DNA of 64,000 nucleotides from Chaetoceros tenuissimus (GCA_021927905.1 BLLK01000061.1:1-64000), one strand, 5' to 3'. Numbered from the stretch's first letter, positions 44,042 through 55,491 are shown. Numbers and translations are program-made. The notes: generated by a model not told the origin, from the letters alone.

Positions 44042-44851
44042 ACTGGATAAAAGATTCAATGTGATAGTTTGATAGGTGAAGAGAGAGAGGAGCACAAGCG
44101 TAATAAATGAAAATGCTGCAAGTGCAGGTTTTCAGAGGTAAAGGTGATGGAAGCCGAACGAAGATGGTGGGACTAGCTCAGATGATATATCAATGTTTTG
44201 TAAGTCTTTTCTCCATATTTTATCATTTGCACCAACCATTGAGAGCACGAAATGCAGTTACATATCTCTGTAAAACATTCCTATTCTATTTTGTTTATTT
44301 ATTAATCAAATATTCTATATGTATATATTCATATAGAATTTCACAAGCATATGATGATTATTTCAGTAGGGAAAATTAACTACTCGTACACAGATTATAT
44401 CATAAAGAGGAAAATAGATACATGTACATAAAACGTTTTTAAAAAGCAAGGGGGTAAGCAAAACAACTTCAATAAAAATTTTGTGTACTCTTTCTACGTA
44501 GGGCATTTCAGGGCTGCATTTTTCGAAATAAAATCCTATTGTTTTGAATGTACCTCTACGACTAAATCAGAGCTATTTATAAAAATGACAGGGCTAAAAC
44601 ATTAGCCTTCTCCTTTTTCGTGCGAAGGAGGGAGAAGGGAGAAGGAAAGAAAATATCACAAAACAGGAATACGCTAAAGTACTACTTATTGAGAATAGAT
44701 GATGGTGATTATCTATCACCTTCTCACTAGTCAGAGGTAAAAAGTGCATTTATTTGTTGTCGAAGAATAGAATTTTGAATGGCACTGTAAGATCTGTGAT
44801 TGGACTAGCAAAGAAAGGGGAAATATACATTCTGATTTCACAGAAAGAAGA
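44042..44851. other. Intergenic region upstream of gametolysin
   Basis: 810 bp of AT-rich DNA between divergent genes, holding their promoters. It includes a weak hairpin near 44612 (CCTTCTCC..GGAGAAGG) and TACGTA near 44497. An open frame at 44107-44379 has no features of a gene. Confidence 0.35.
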
Positions 44852-47189
44852 ATGAGTACTCGTCTACAACACGTTCATGTGTTCCAAACATGGCTCCTGA
44901 TCATTTCATCATTCATCAATTGCTGCAAGTGCCACAACAATATTGTAAGTCATATTCGTATTTCTTTCGGTTGCTTTCAACATATCTGAGATGGAAAAAC
45001 TCAACAAAATTTAGTTTGCAAGAAATCAGCATCTGACTATACGATGCAAGATTCAAGAGATTGCGTATCTATCAGAGCAGAGACATGGAAGTAAAAGACC
45101 AAATTCGATCTATTGTGTAGAAGAGAAGGAAAATAGATATATTGCTGTAGACGGAGATATTGATGGGTTCTTTGAAAGAAAGGAGAAAGAATATAAACGC
45201 AATCAAACGATATTTTTACACATTCCATCAACTTTACTTCAAGATGAGGATCGAATACATTTAGATAGAGAAGAGTCATCTATAATTGAAATTGAAGAAA
45301 TGTTTGAATTATCGAGTAGATATGGTAATAGAATAGGGACATGGAAAGTACTTGTACTTCGGGTGGGAGATATCAACGGAGACTTTCCTTCCAAGAGTGC
45401 TGCGGAAATTGCTTCGGATATTTTCTTTGATGCAGTGAATATGGTAAGTTTTACCATACAAAAAATTGAATGTACATCACTGTTGAAGTAAAAACTAATG
45501 TACGAAAAGAGCTCGCTTGCAAAGAATTGTTCGGGAAATAAGTTGAATTTTATTCCAGCAACTGGTGATGCAGTGAATCAAGGGGTCATTGATATTACAC
45601 TGCCTCAAACTATTAATAGCTATTGGGTTCTTGGAGACAATTCGTTTGGAGTTGCAAAGGCTGCGGTTGAAATGATACCCACTGATGGATCTGTAGATAG
45701 CGATTATACATACACAATGGTTGTAGAACCACAAAGTGCAAATTTTCATGGGGCTGGAGCTGCTGCAGCCAGACCGGGAACAATGTCATGGTTTAAGAAC
45801 TTACACGCTTCAGATCCCCTGTATTCGTGGCACGAGATATCACATAATCTCGGTAATGGTCACTCTGGAATGATAGTTAATGGAGTATTTGATGATGAGA
45901 TGGATCCTACATGTATCATGGGCGGTGCTGATGTTTACAATGATGTGAGTTCAGGTCAAGATGACTTTGGTAGGATTTGCTTCAATGCTGCAAAGACATA
46001 TTACAATGACTGGTTCAATGACTACACATACGATGTAGCTCCTTCCAACAATTCATTTCAAGGCGATCTTGTTGGAACAAATGATGCAGTTAACAAGCAG
46101 ATCCAATCAGAGCAAAATGTTGTCCTTCGTTTAAAAGAGACGGGGGAGACGAGTTTATTTATGATGTATCAAAGAGTAGAAGGAGTGACCATTGACATTG
46201 ATCCTACCTATAGCATGGATTTTGGAAACCATGTTGTAATTGTTGAACAAGAAGGAGATGGTTATGAAAGTATAGTCAAAGCCAGTATAGCTGAAGGAGA
46301 GATTTACACACAAATATGGAATGGGGAAAGATTAATTGTAAAAGTATGCTCCATTCAAACAGGGTCCCCAGATTTTGCAAAAGTTGCTGCGTATGTCCGT
46401 GGGAGAACATCTGAATCATGTCCAAATGAAGAATGCGTTGATGATGATTCCTATCAATTTATTCTCGAGAATGGAAACACACAAGACTGCGAATGGTTCA
46501 CAAAGTCACCAACAAATACTGAACGCCGCATCGAAAAATATTGCTTCAATGGAACATCCGCTTCAAATATTGGGTACAAATGTATAAAATCATGTGGCCT
46601 CTGCGAAGCAAGCGCATCTGCTCCGACTGCTGCCCCTATTAGTCAACCAAGTATACTGAATCCTTCACCAATTGTCTCGTCATCTCAACCATCCAGCACT
46701 CCAACATTGACACCCTCCTTATATCCTACATTATCACTGCATCCAACAATAGTTACTTCTACTCCTAGTCCAACTGCCTCATCGCTATCCCCAACTAGAA
46801 TAGAAAACCCAGAAGTACCAACAGCACCGAAAACAAAGCAATGCATCAACACCAATCTTGCATTCCGAATAGGACCCAAGTATTACAAATGCAGATACCT
46901 CAGGACAGACACAAAGCAAAAATGCAAAGAGTATAGATCCTTTCAAAGAAATTGTCCAAGATCATGTAAAAGGTGTAGATTATGGAAATGCAAAGATTCC
47001 AACAGTTCTTTTCGTTTAAAGAATGGAGCAGTCAAGACTTGCGAATGGGCAGCGTCTAATCCATCTAGAAATTGTGCTATACGTGGAGTAAAAAAGACTT
47101 GTAGAAAAACTTGTAATTATTGTGATATTGGAGAGCAAGACCAAAATGGATACGATACGAGTAGCAATCCGTTCTTGACGAACAGTTGA
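44852..47189 (+). CDS. Gametolysin-like (M11) metalloprotease with ShKT and Pro/Ser linker
   Basis: Secreted zinc protease, 733 residues from exons 44852-44944, 45015-45443 and 45510-47189 (GT-AG, phase 0). Exon 1 encodes a signal peptide (WLLIISSFINCCKC). The catalytic domain has VLVLRVGDINGDFPSKSAAEIASDIFF, KLNFIPATGDAVNQGVIDI and the zinc motif HEISHNLGNGHSGM (H-E-x-x-H-x-x-G-x-x-H), as in peptidase M11/gametolysin, which digests cell-wall glycoproteins in green algae. Then come a ShKT-type Cys module (CVDDDSYQFI..CIKSCGLC), a Pro/Ser-rich linker (residues about 555-640) and two more ShKT modules at the C-terminus (ending CPRSCKRC and CRKTCNYC). A role in frustule or matrix remodelling, mating or defence is possible. 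Confidence 0.85.
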
Positions 47190-47598
47190 TTTTTGTGAAA
47201 CATGTACGTACCGATGCTCTAGTAAATCTGTGAAACAAGCAACAAGCTGTGGAAAGGTCTTTTCAATTTTGATTTATAAGTAATTTCAATTTTGTAAGGG
47301 ATAATTTCCCGACATGTAACAAATCTTTATGTAGTCTCTCGTAGTCTTCTTCATTAAAAAATAAATTATAAAAATAAAATAGAAAAGTAAGCAAAAACTT
47401 CTCGTAAAGTCTAAATGGCCTGAAGCACAGTCATTCCCATGAACTGGCCACTTTTCTGCGAAATCGCACAGACAAAGCCTCTTCTCTTCAAACAAAGAAT
47501 AACACAAACACACAAACAACCACAAGCAAAGGGTGACCTATCCCAAACTTCACACACAAAAACAAAGACACCAAGAGGCTCTTCTCTAAGCTCTAAAC
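47190..47598. other. Intergenic region
   Basis: 409 bp between two same-strand genes. GTACGTAC lies at 47204-47211, 15 bp after the gametolysin stop and about 390 bp before the next start. Apart from that, no element was recognised. Confidence 0.35.
47204..47211. promoter_or_regulatory. GTACGTAC palindrome after gametolysin gene
   Basis: Octamer in non-coding DNA upstream of the coiled-coil gene; less clearly promoter-proximal than the others. Confidence 0.25.
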
Positions 47599-48891
47599 AT
47601 GTTTTCGCCATCCATGTCTTCGGTTGGCTCCAAATCTCGCAAACGAAACAATCACATCACAGCAAGAAACAGACCATCTTCCAATTCCAAAAAGGCTAGA
47701 CCAAATGTCTTTTCTCCTCCCATTAAAGGCAGTATTAAATTCACTCCTTCGAGACGAAGCACTCGTCTTCCCTTTTCACCATTGACAAATTCAGTTGATA
47801 GAATGAGACAAGCAGATGAATCCGTTGATGAAAGTGTAGACAGTTTCAAAAAGAAGGTGTTGCATTTTGAATCTGATTCTGATAAGAGTACACTTGACAT
47901 TTCTGTTGATCAGATTTCCAATAAAAAGCAAGAAAAAGAGGCGCAGTTCAAGGAAGCTGTCGATGAGTTGATGCAAGATGTTGAAAAGGAGCAGGAGGTA
48001 TCGGAATCTGTGTATGAATATGAATATCCAAGTGAAGTCAAGTTGACCATGTCAGTTCTGAAATCTGCACATGAGCAAGCAATCAAGTATGGAACTCATC
48101 AGAAGGACTTGCATGAGGCCAATTGCAGTGAATTATCATTGACTGAAGTTATGATTCCTTCCATCATCAAGGTGCACAATCAGCAGCTTAAAAAGATTGA
48201 AGGAAAAGCAAAGGGTAGAAAAGCAACTGCGACCGTCAAGGAAATTCAAGCATTTCGTTGTCTTTTGAAAAAGGCTGAAGTAGAAATGATGAAAAGTGCA
48301 GAGGATGCAAGAGCAGAAAGGAAGCAAGTCATTCGTCAAGAAAGAGCTGTCGAAGAAGAAAGAAAATTACAAGAGAAGCAAGAGATGCAACAACAACGAA
48401 AGCAAGAGTTGACAGAGAAACAGCTGCAACTTCAACTGAATCAAGAAAAAGAAATTGAGCGTCAAAGACGTCAACAGCGAAAAGAATATAAAAAGAATAA
48501 GGAACTATGGAGAGAGGTTGCCTTTTTGATGAGAGAATTGGGAAATATTGAAAAGGAGGAAAAGAGATGGAGAGACCTTGACGCAACTTCCATTTTTGGA
48601 GATTCTTCTCTTGGCCTTGCTCTTGCTGATGAAACAAATGTCCAAGACGAAGCAAAGTCCTTTTCAACAGAATCTGCTGAAGAATTCAAGGAACTACATA
48701 ACATTGTGAATGGCATTACAGCATGTGCAAATCGTATCTGTACTGGGCTAGATAAAATACCTCCAATCGTAAAGGAAGCAGAAGATGTCAAAGACCAAGT
48801 CTATGAAAAGTACAGCAAAGATCACAAATGGGATGGATATAGATTCAAAAAGGCGCCAAAAGCACTATTTCGTGCTCTCACCATGGATTAA
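47599..48891 (+). CDS. Basic coiled-coil protein of unknown function
   Basis: 430 residues, single exon. The N-terminal 75 residues are basic and Ser/Pro-rich (KSRKRNNHITARNRP, KFTPSRRSTRLPFSPLTN), with SP and TP sites and an RRST motif typical of mitotic-kinase targets. The middle (about residues 190-330) is a long coiled coil rich in Gln, Glu, Lys and Arg (EEERKLQEKQEMQQQRKQELTEKQ, pattern only). The C-terminus (KDHKWDGYRFKKAPKALFRALT) is a compact conserved-looking motif. No enzyme domain or membrane segment was found. A nuclear, chromatin or kinetochore-type structural role is a guess. Confidence 0.6.
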   Translation: MFSPSMSSVGSKSRKRNNHITARNRPSSNSKKARPNVFSPPIKGSIKFTPSRRSTRLPFSPLTNSVDRMRQADESVDESVDSFKKKVLHFESDSDKSTLDISVDQISNKKQEKEAQFKEAVDELMQDVEKEQEVSESVYEYEYPSEVKLTMSVLKSAHEQAIKYGTHQKDLHEANCSELSLTEVMIPSIIKVHNQQLKKIEGKAKGRKATATVKEIQAFRCLLKKAEVEMMKSAEDARAERKQVIRQERAVEEERKLQEKQEMQQQRKQELTEKQLQLQLNQEKEIERQRRQQRKEYKKNKELWREVAFLMRELGNIEKEEKRWRDLDATSIFGDSSLGLALADETNVQDEAKSFSTESAEEFKELHNIVNGITACANRICTGLDKIPPIVKEAEDVKDQVYEKYSKDHKWDGYRFKKAPKALFRALTMD

Positions 48892-49055
48892 AAGAGGTGA
48901 CATTATTGGGGTTTCAGATTTAAATAGGAGTTGTTACATTATAAAATTATCTTAAATATCTTTCTTTCCTAAATTTGGCCACTTAAGAGTGGGACCGTTT
49001 TTTCTTACTATGGTGGTACATGAATTATAAAAAAAGAGCCGTCAATGTTGCTCAT

Positions 49056-52000
49056 CTATTTGTGTGCGAACATGTTGGATAGGTTCTCATAACCAAGGGA
49101 TGACATTTCGCGGTTATGACCTGGAGGTGGAATGATTGGAGGAATTTTCACGCTACCTTCTTCGCCATCACCTCTTGTTAGTGGTGAGCCTGTGCTATTC
49201 AAGTCTCTACCCATGATATTCTCAAATTCAGACATCATTTCTTTATGTGTTCCAACAATGGACAAATCTACTGGCATTGGAGGTGCGACATATCTCATGT
49301 CCATCTTCTTCTGTACTTCTAGACAAAAAGATGCAACACTTGCTTTGGCATTTAGAACTTCACCTATATTTTGCCAAGATTCTACATGCTGTAAACAAAT
49401 CACATATTTGATATATCCCAAGTCTGCTTCAACACCAACTGCTCTGAAACCATTGATCTTGATAAATTCACGAGGTCTTTCCTTGACGAACTTTTCAACT
49501 ACATCTTTGAATATCATTACTTTGGAGTATGGAACATCAATTCCGAACTTGAGATAGACATATGTCACTGCCTTTGGAGATCTTGCTGCATTAATGATAC
49601 GGCAATGTGAAAGCGAGCTATTGGAATAAGTTGCAACCTCATTCGTTGCTGCCATTCGAACTGTGGTTTGGAAGAGCGAAATGTTTTCAACATACCATGT
49701 TGTTGATCCATCGCAACTAGTGTCTATAATGGATGTGAGAGAAAGAGATAGTTGTCTAATCATTTTAATCAATTGTGCAGTACTTACCGTTTTGAGGATT
49801 CGATATTGCAATTCTATCTCCGACGTCATAAGGCTGACGTGCTAAGACAAGAAGAACACCCTCAAGATAACGAGAGGTAGATCCTCCAAACATGAAAGAA
49901 AGAGATAACAATGCTCCTGAGAATGCAAAGATTCCATCTGTTTTCAGGCCAATAGAGACAACAATCACTATCGAGACAACAATGTAAAATAGGATATTGA
50001 TAATTTGTTCAAATGCATCGTCAAGCTGCGCAGAAGCAAGAGTAGTAGCTCTAAATATTCTTGCGCGGCGATATATCTTGTCACAGGATTTTACAAACTC
50101 TAGCATTGGTAGATTTCCTTCTCTGTCTGGTCTCAGCAATCTTATTAGTGCTCTTGCTTTCTCTTTATCTAGTTTACCATCAGGCCCAACTGCCAACATT
50201 GATATTGTCTCAAAGTTGATACATTCAGCATCTGGTGTCTTCATAAGAAGGCGCTCGTACACTTTTTCAGCGGAATGACAGGCCGACTTTCTGCTATCTG
50301 CGAGGCCAAAGACAGTAGAAAGTGGGTAGTCTCCATCCAAGTATTTCAAACTCTCTCGGAATTGTAGGATTGCATGTACTGAAGTATCTTCCCACTGAAA
50401 TTGTGTAGTTGGTTTCGATGAGTCAGGTTGGACACGGTTGCAAAATATCTACAAGTAATAACAACATTCTGCCCTTACCTGAGCCTTTCTGTATACTTCT
50501 GGTTCTTCCCATTCTCCTAACAACTTCTCAATTTCTTGGGTCTTACTAGTCTTGATCATGCTCTTTATTTCTTTCTTCGCTTTGTCTTTCTTGAAAGGAT
50601 TGTAGAATTGGAATATGTTTCCTTTCTGTGCTGTAACTTCATTTTCCTTCACGTCATCAATTCCATCATTGTCCGTTTCGCCGTTTTTATCTACATTCCC
50701 GACAGTCTCATCATCACCAGGGAACTCATAAACATCGGAATTCTTCCTAGCCCCTGAGTAGTCAGTGATACTATCCTCGTCGTCGTCATCATCATCTTGT
50801 ACAAGTCCATCAGTTCCGGCTTTGTAGTTTTCAAATAGCCAACCTCTCGCCGGTGCTTTCTTTTTGGTACTCAAAAGTAAAGCCTCGTTGTTTCTCTGAT
50901 TTTTTGCCATGAATTCAATTTCTTCAGCAAGCATAGCTATCTCCGCAATTAATAGAACTTTTTTCATTAACTTCTCCATCTTAGGGCCGTATGTTACGTA
51001 CTGCAAAAATAGTAATGAGGAAAGTGCAATCTTGGTTGGTAAACTTGAATAGAAAGTAATACGTAACTTACTTTTTTCTTGCCAAGCAACAGACTAACAA
51101 AGAGTCTCTTGAACATTACAACAAATCCCAAGAGAACCATTGTAATGAGAATGTTACGATAAAGTGGTGCATATGTGATTCCGGTGTCCATGTTGCACAT
51201 TTTGATGTTCAATTTAAAGCACCACTGTTTTGCAAATTTGCCTGTACCATACCTATGATATAAAAAATTTTAGTCGACAGAATTTATTGCGACAATTAAC
51301 TTGAATGAAAACTAAAAATAGAAATGAGATGTTTGTCATACTTACACCAGCAACAAATTCCAGATTCCCCAAAGGCTCACCAACGATGGCCAACCTTTAC
51401 TTAAAATAATTAGGAGGGTAATTATGCGTCCTAAGAATCTGACAGCAAGAGATGTTTCCATGGCAATGTAGTCGATAATGAATAGTTGGGAGAACTATAA
51501 TAGTAGGAACGCAAGGGAAATGAGTTTGGCAAATGTCCATATGTCAATTGAACATAAAATTAAAACAGCTGTACTCACCTTTGCAAGGAAAAAGGTAACG
51601 CTTTGTCTAATCACGAACAGGAAAACCCACGCAATTGATTCATTGGAGTCACCAAAGGTTGGGTTGCCAATAGCGTCGACTTCAGCCAAGAGTGCAGCAA
51701 TCCCAAAAGTAATGATGAAGAAGATTAACCAAACCTTAAGATAAGTCTTGATAGTCCGTCTTTGGTCCTTCCTAAAACGGTAGAGACCTACACACGGAAA
51801 ACAGCATCGAAGCAAAGATCCTCTGTTTGAAGCTTTTTGAGATGTTGTAAGAGCAAGATTCTCATCATCAAATCCTTGCCCTTCAGGTATCAAACTCTCA
51901 GGGTCAATATTTTCAGAAGTCTGTGGAAGCGAAGAGTAGTCGTTCTTCGTTATTGCACTGAAATCAGTTCTTGTCAAATTCCGGAATGTCTTTTGTCTTT

Positions 52001-52988
52001 CTACACCTTGTCTCTCCATGCCTATTAACTGGTCTGCAATTGCAAATAATTTAGGAGGTGAACGTGTCAATCTATTAGGACTTGAATAGGTCACTGAACG
52101 TGGTGGAGTGGCAGGCACAGTTGAAGGGATTCGTTGTAGGGATACCGGAATAGAAGTTGGTATCTTTTCATGAGTTTCTGCATCCGTTTTGTAAATTACT
52201 GAGGCTTCACCAGAGCGAACAGATCCAAGCGTCCCTTCCGTTCCAAGCCTAGTCCGAATACTACCATTACCCTGCGCATTAATGACTCTCTGAATTGCAT
52301 TGGTAAATCTAGTCTTTGACGAGATAGATTCCGTTGTTGGTGGTGGTAGATGTGATCTTTCATCAATAGATCTCAAGCTAAACACTTGTGGTAATTCATC
52401 TGGCTGTTGTTCATCTGGTCGCATAAAAAGTCCCATTGACTTTGCTGGGACTTGACTCAAGATATTATCACGGTCTTTCTTCATTCCACTTAGTGCATGT
52501 CTTTTTTCTGTATCTTCAATCACGGATAGAATGGCTAATTCCGCTTCATTTTCATATGGGCTCTTGACTTGCTCCACTAGATCTGAAAGTGTATTTGGTG
52601 CAGGTCTTGAGGCCCTTGAATCGGGCGATAGATTCAATGACCCACCGCCAGTGATACTAGAGTAACCCACACCGGTACCTAGTGAATCTGCAAAACTTAT
52701 TCCAGACGTATTCGAAGCATTTCTAACGTGTCTAGAAGCAGAATCGCTAGGGGATTGTGGTGGTTGTTCAAGTGGTTGCTGCGAAGCAGCATTACTACTT
52801 GTAAAAGTAGAAGCACTGCCACCAGAAGCTTGAGGAGTGGTTGGAGATGATACCTTCTTTTCCTCCGAGATCCTTTCCGTAAAAGCTACACTTTTTGGTC
52901 TAGAGGCAGAATCTACAGAGGTATTTCTCGTGATATGCATAGGCGGTTTCGTGGAGGAAAGTGAAGCCTTTCCAGTACTTGAATCCAT
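49056..52988 (-). CDS. MscS-type mechanosensitive channel 3 (EF-hand-like)
   Basis: 1178 residues from six exons: 52988-51579, 51494-51346, 51252-51072, 51000-50479, 50394-49788 and 49723-49056. All introns are GT-AG and the total is a multiple of three. The cytosolic N-terminus is about 420 residues, Ser/Pro/Thr-rich and likely phosphorylated. Helices include LKVWLIFFIITFGIAALLAEV and IRQSVTFFLAK-FSQLFIIDYIAMETS. EF-like loops are AVGPDGKLDKEKA and LRPDREGNLPMLEF. The MscS core has STSRYLEGVLLVLARQPYDVGDRIAIS, STTWYVENISLFQTTVRMAATNEV and INAARSPKAVTYVYLKFGIDVP. The intron before WEDTSVHAIL is at the same place and phase as one in channel 2, which indicates that these two are closer to each other than to channel 1. 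Confidence 0.88.
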
Positions 52989-53595
52989 GTTTTCTTTAGT
53001 TTCAATTATATTCTATATGTGTATCTTTTATAAATGAGAACAGGTAAACTACAGTACATGAATAAAATTCTATAAACTTTTGGTGGCTGGAGTAAAGGCA
53101 GCAATTCTTATGAGCTCCTACTCCGACGAACGACGAATCGTATAGAATAGTGAATCGTTTTAATGCAGTACTGTGTCTGTTGCGTTTTATATTTGTCTAT
53201 GTAATTGAATTTAGTTTGAAGGTCTGCATTTATTTGAAAAAAAAACACATCGCCTTCCTTCATCCTCCTCCTCAGAGTTTGAATGCTTTTGCATCATCAT
53301 GAGCGAGAACCAATCAAAAGTTCTTCAGGAACGGTTTTTAGATATAATTGCGCGAAGAGATAAGAAGGCTTGTAAATGGGATTGATACAAGCCGACCTTC
53401 AAGTTGGCGGATACTACTTGCTCTCACATCACATGTCACATGTTTATTTTTGCACTTTTTGCTTTTGTTGAAATTTGTTTGTTAGCTCACAATACAATAG
53501 AGTTTCAATACCATTGCGTTTCTATCATCAAAGAGAGATTCATAAAGTCAATCATCACCATCTAAGAGAAGAAGAAAGAATCGCTGCTTTACTTC
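52989..53595. other. Divergent intergenic region
   Basis: 607 bp between the divergent MscS channel 3 and WW-domain genes. It holds their promoters, but no repeated element or further gene was recognised. Confidence 0.3.
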
Positions 53596-54495
53596 ATGTC
53601 GGGACCAAAGAAACCCAATGCATACGATGCATTCTCTACTGTTGACAGTCTTGTCTCCAAACCAGTACTAGGGTCGGATGGAGCAGCAGATTGGCAAAAC
53701 TTTCAAAAGAACAACAAGGCAAAGGGAACAGCTTCAAGAGGTGTGGCACCTCATATGCCATTGAAAAAGGCGGACAAATTGTCTGGTCTAAAGTCTATAC
53801 AAGAGGAACGAAAACATGAAGCATCTGTTCGTCAAGAGGCTGGTGATCGTGATATGGGCAGTGGATACACTGTCTTTAAAAAGAAGAATACTCTGGAAGA
53901 AGCTGCTGAACGTAAACGAAGGAAAATGATTATGGAGAGGCGTAAACCAGACAATTTTGATTACTTTATACGGAGTGATACCTTTGCAGGGTACAAGTTT
54001 GATTATATATTTACTACACGAGATGGCAGAACGGGATACTATTGGGATGGATTAGACAGTATCAAGAAGTTGGATTCTAGTAGTAGTGCTGGCGATAATG
54101 ATAATGGTAGTGACAATCAAGACACATCTTCATCTAATAAAGGACGCGAGAATGAGTCTGCTTCCCAAGGTACAAACGAGGAGCCACCGAAAAAGAAAAT
54201 AAAAAAGGATAAGGACAAAAAGAAGAAAAAGAAAAAGAAGAACGACGACAAGGTTCAAGTCCAAGATGTGAATACTACAACTCAAAGCACAAAGGATAAA
54301 TGGCAAAGTGGAATTGACCCAATGTCTGGTCGAGTATACTACTTTAATGTTGAGCTAAATGAAACACGATGGGAGCATCCGTCATCAGAAAGCTTACCTC
54401 AAGGTTGGGAAATTGCAAAGGATCCTTCAACTGGGAAAGATTATTTTTTCAATCGAAAATTGAATAAAACATCATGGGAGAGACCGACTGAATAG
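53596..54495 (+). CDS. WW-domain protein, probable splicing factor
   Basis: 299 residues, single exon. Two WW domains sit at the C-terminus (WQSGIDPMSGRVYYFNVELNETRWEHP and LPQGWEIAKDPSTGKDYFFNRKLNKTSWERP, patterns only), each with the two Trp and the YYF/YFF core. Before them is a Lys-rich nuclear-type stretch (KKKIKKDKDKKKKKKKK) and a central segment NFDYFIRSDTFAGYKFDYIFTTRDGRTGYYWD. WW pairs of this kind bind proline-rich splicing or transcription factors (compare PQBP1, WBP4, Prp40). No other catalytic domain is seen. Confidence 0.7.
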   Translation: MSGPKKPNAYDAFSTVDSLVSKPVLGSDGAADWQNFQKNNKAKGTASRGVAPHMPLKKADKLSGLKSIQEERKHEASVRQEAGDRDMGSGYTVFKKKNTLEEAAERKRRKMIMERRKPDNFDYFIRSDTFAGYKFDYIFTTRDGRTGYYWDGLDSIKKLDSSSSAGDNDNGSDNQDTSSSNKGRENESASQGTNEEPPKKKIKKDKDKKKKKKKKNDDKVQVQDVNTTTQSTKDKWQSGIDPMSGRVYYFNVELNETRWEHPSSESLPQGWEIAKDPSTGKDYFFNRKLNKTSWERPTE

Positions 54496-54874
54496 AAGTG
54501 GCAGGAACAATGGATGAGTTAAAGTTATTTGAATATTATTTGTATGGGAATAAAATAGCATCCTCGAAGTCATGCTTCTTTCACGGAAATTACCTCAGAA
54601 GAAATGATGCTAAGTACTCGTAGAATCTACACCGGTTTGATATACAATCGGTCTATTTGCACGTTTTGCGTGGTCTGTATTGACTTGTACTCTTGAACGA
54701 TTTCCGTAGATTTTGGACAATTTTTTGTTCCACTTAATCGCTATTGAGAAAAAGGTATTGTATTACTTCCAGCTCGTAGCCATACATTTTGATGTGATGA
54801 AAATGAGTTGAACAGTCGCCGCATCAGACACTAACCTTTCATAACAACTATGATTCATAGCGTTGTAGATTTCT
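54496..54874. other. Region between WW-domain gene and transposon
   Basis: 379 bp of AT-rich flank left of the transposon. No gene or repeat was recognised. Confidence 0.3.
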
Positions 54875-54900
54875 AAGGGTCGTTCCCAGCAACCATCACG
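54875..54900 (+). repeat. Left terminal inverted repeat of MULE
   Basis: 26 bp identical in inverse to 58381-58406. Confidence 0.9.
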
Positions 54901-55045
54901 ACCATCACGACCATCACCAATCAGGTAATGAGTCCCCATTTGCTGACCCTATAGGGATAAAAATTGTGATGAAATCATCACGCGTGATGGTCGTGATGAT
55001 TTTTTTCATCACGACCATCACACGTGATGGTACCATCACCATTTC
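54895..55045. repeat. Subterminal palindromic repeats of MULE left end
   Basis: Tandem CCATCACGA units (54892-54919) and repeated ATCACGCGTGAT, ATCACG-CGTGAT and ATCACACGTGAT palindromes. They resemble clustered binding sites for a transposase. Confidence 0.65.
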
Positions 55046-55491
55046 GGCAAATCCAAAAACCAATCTGTAATCACTCAATTACATGTGGACCACTCAAATT
55101 CAACAAACGGCCAAAAATTCTAATACATAAAACTATCAATTGCACGCAAAAAATATTTGACATACTATTCACTTTGATCTTTCTTGCTTTGTATCTTCTC
55201 TTATTTTTTATGTTTTTGGATGATGGAGCGATGCAACATATGTGAGGAACGACTGACCCCTTCTCCTTCAATTGCACACAGTTGTACTATTTCTTCAATT
55301 GCACCATCCAAGTCATCATCCTTTATAGATTTCTTCGAGAGATATATGCATGCACATGTAATTTTGCAGGCAAATCTTATGTGTTTTTTTCGACGTCATC
55401 ATTTAGTGTCAATACACCCCCTTTTTTTATTCTATATCCGAATTCACAATTTGTTACCAAAAAATATCAACGGTCAGGAAATAGTTTAAAA
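54901..55491. other. Non-coding left arm of MULE
   Basis: 591 bp between the left terminal repeat and the transposase start, with subterminal palindromes and the inner inverted repeat at 55367-55399. The open frame upstream of 55492 lacks an ATG and is probably the 5' leader. Confidence 0.5.
55367..55399 (+). repeat. Inner inverted repeat of MULE, left copy
   Basis: 33 bp (starting CAGGCAAATCTTATG) identical in inverse to 58149-58181; similarity continues weakly for about 13 bp beyond (TTTAGTGTCAA vs TCTAGTGTCAA). Confidence 0.8.

Noticed and set aside
44107-44379. Plus-strand 90-residue open frame upstream of the gametolysin gene
   Set aside because: Composition is that of AT-rich non-coding DNA (many Ile, Tyr, Phe) with no domain, and it overlaps the promoter region of the gene at 43682-44041.
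44612-44660. Hairpin near CCTTCTCC..GGAGAAGG as an RNA gene or terminator
   Set aside because: The stem is short and the loop purine-rich; nothing else supports an RNA gene in this spacer.
54895-55045. CRISPR-like or microsatellite repeats
   Set aside because: The repeats are palindromic and confined to the ends of a transposon; there are no regular unique spacers.
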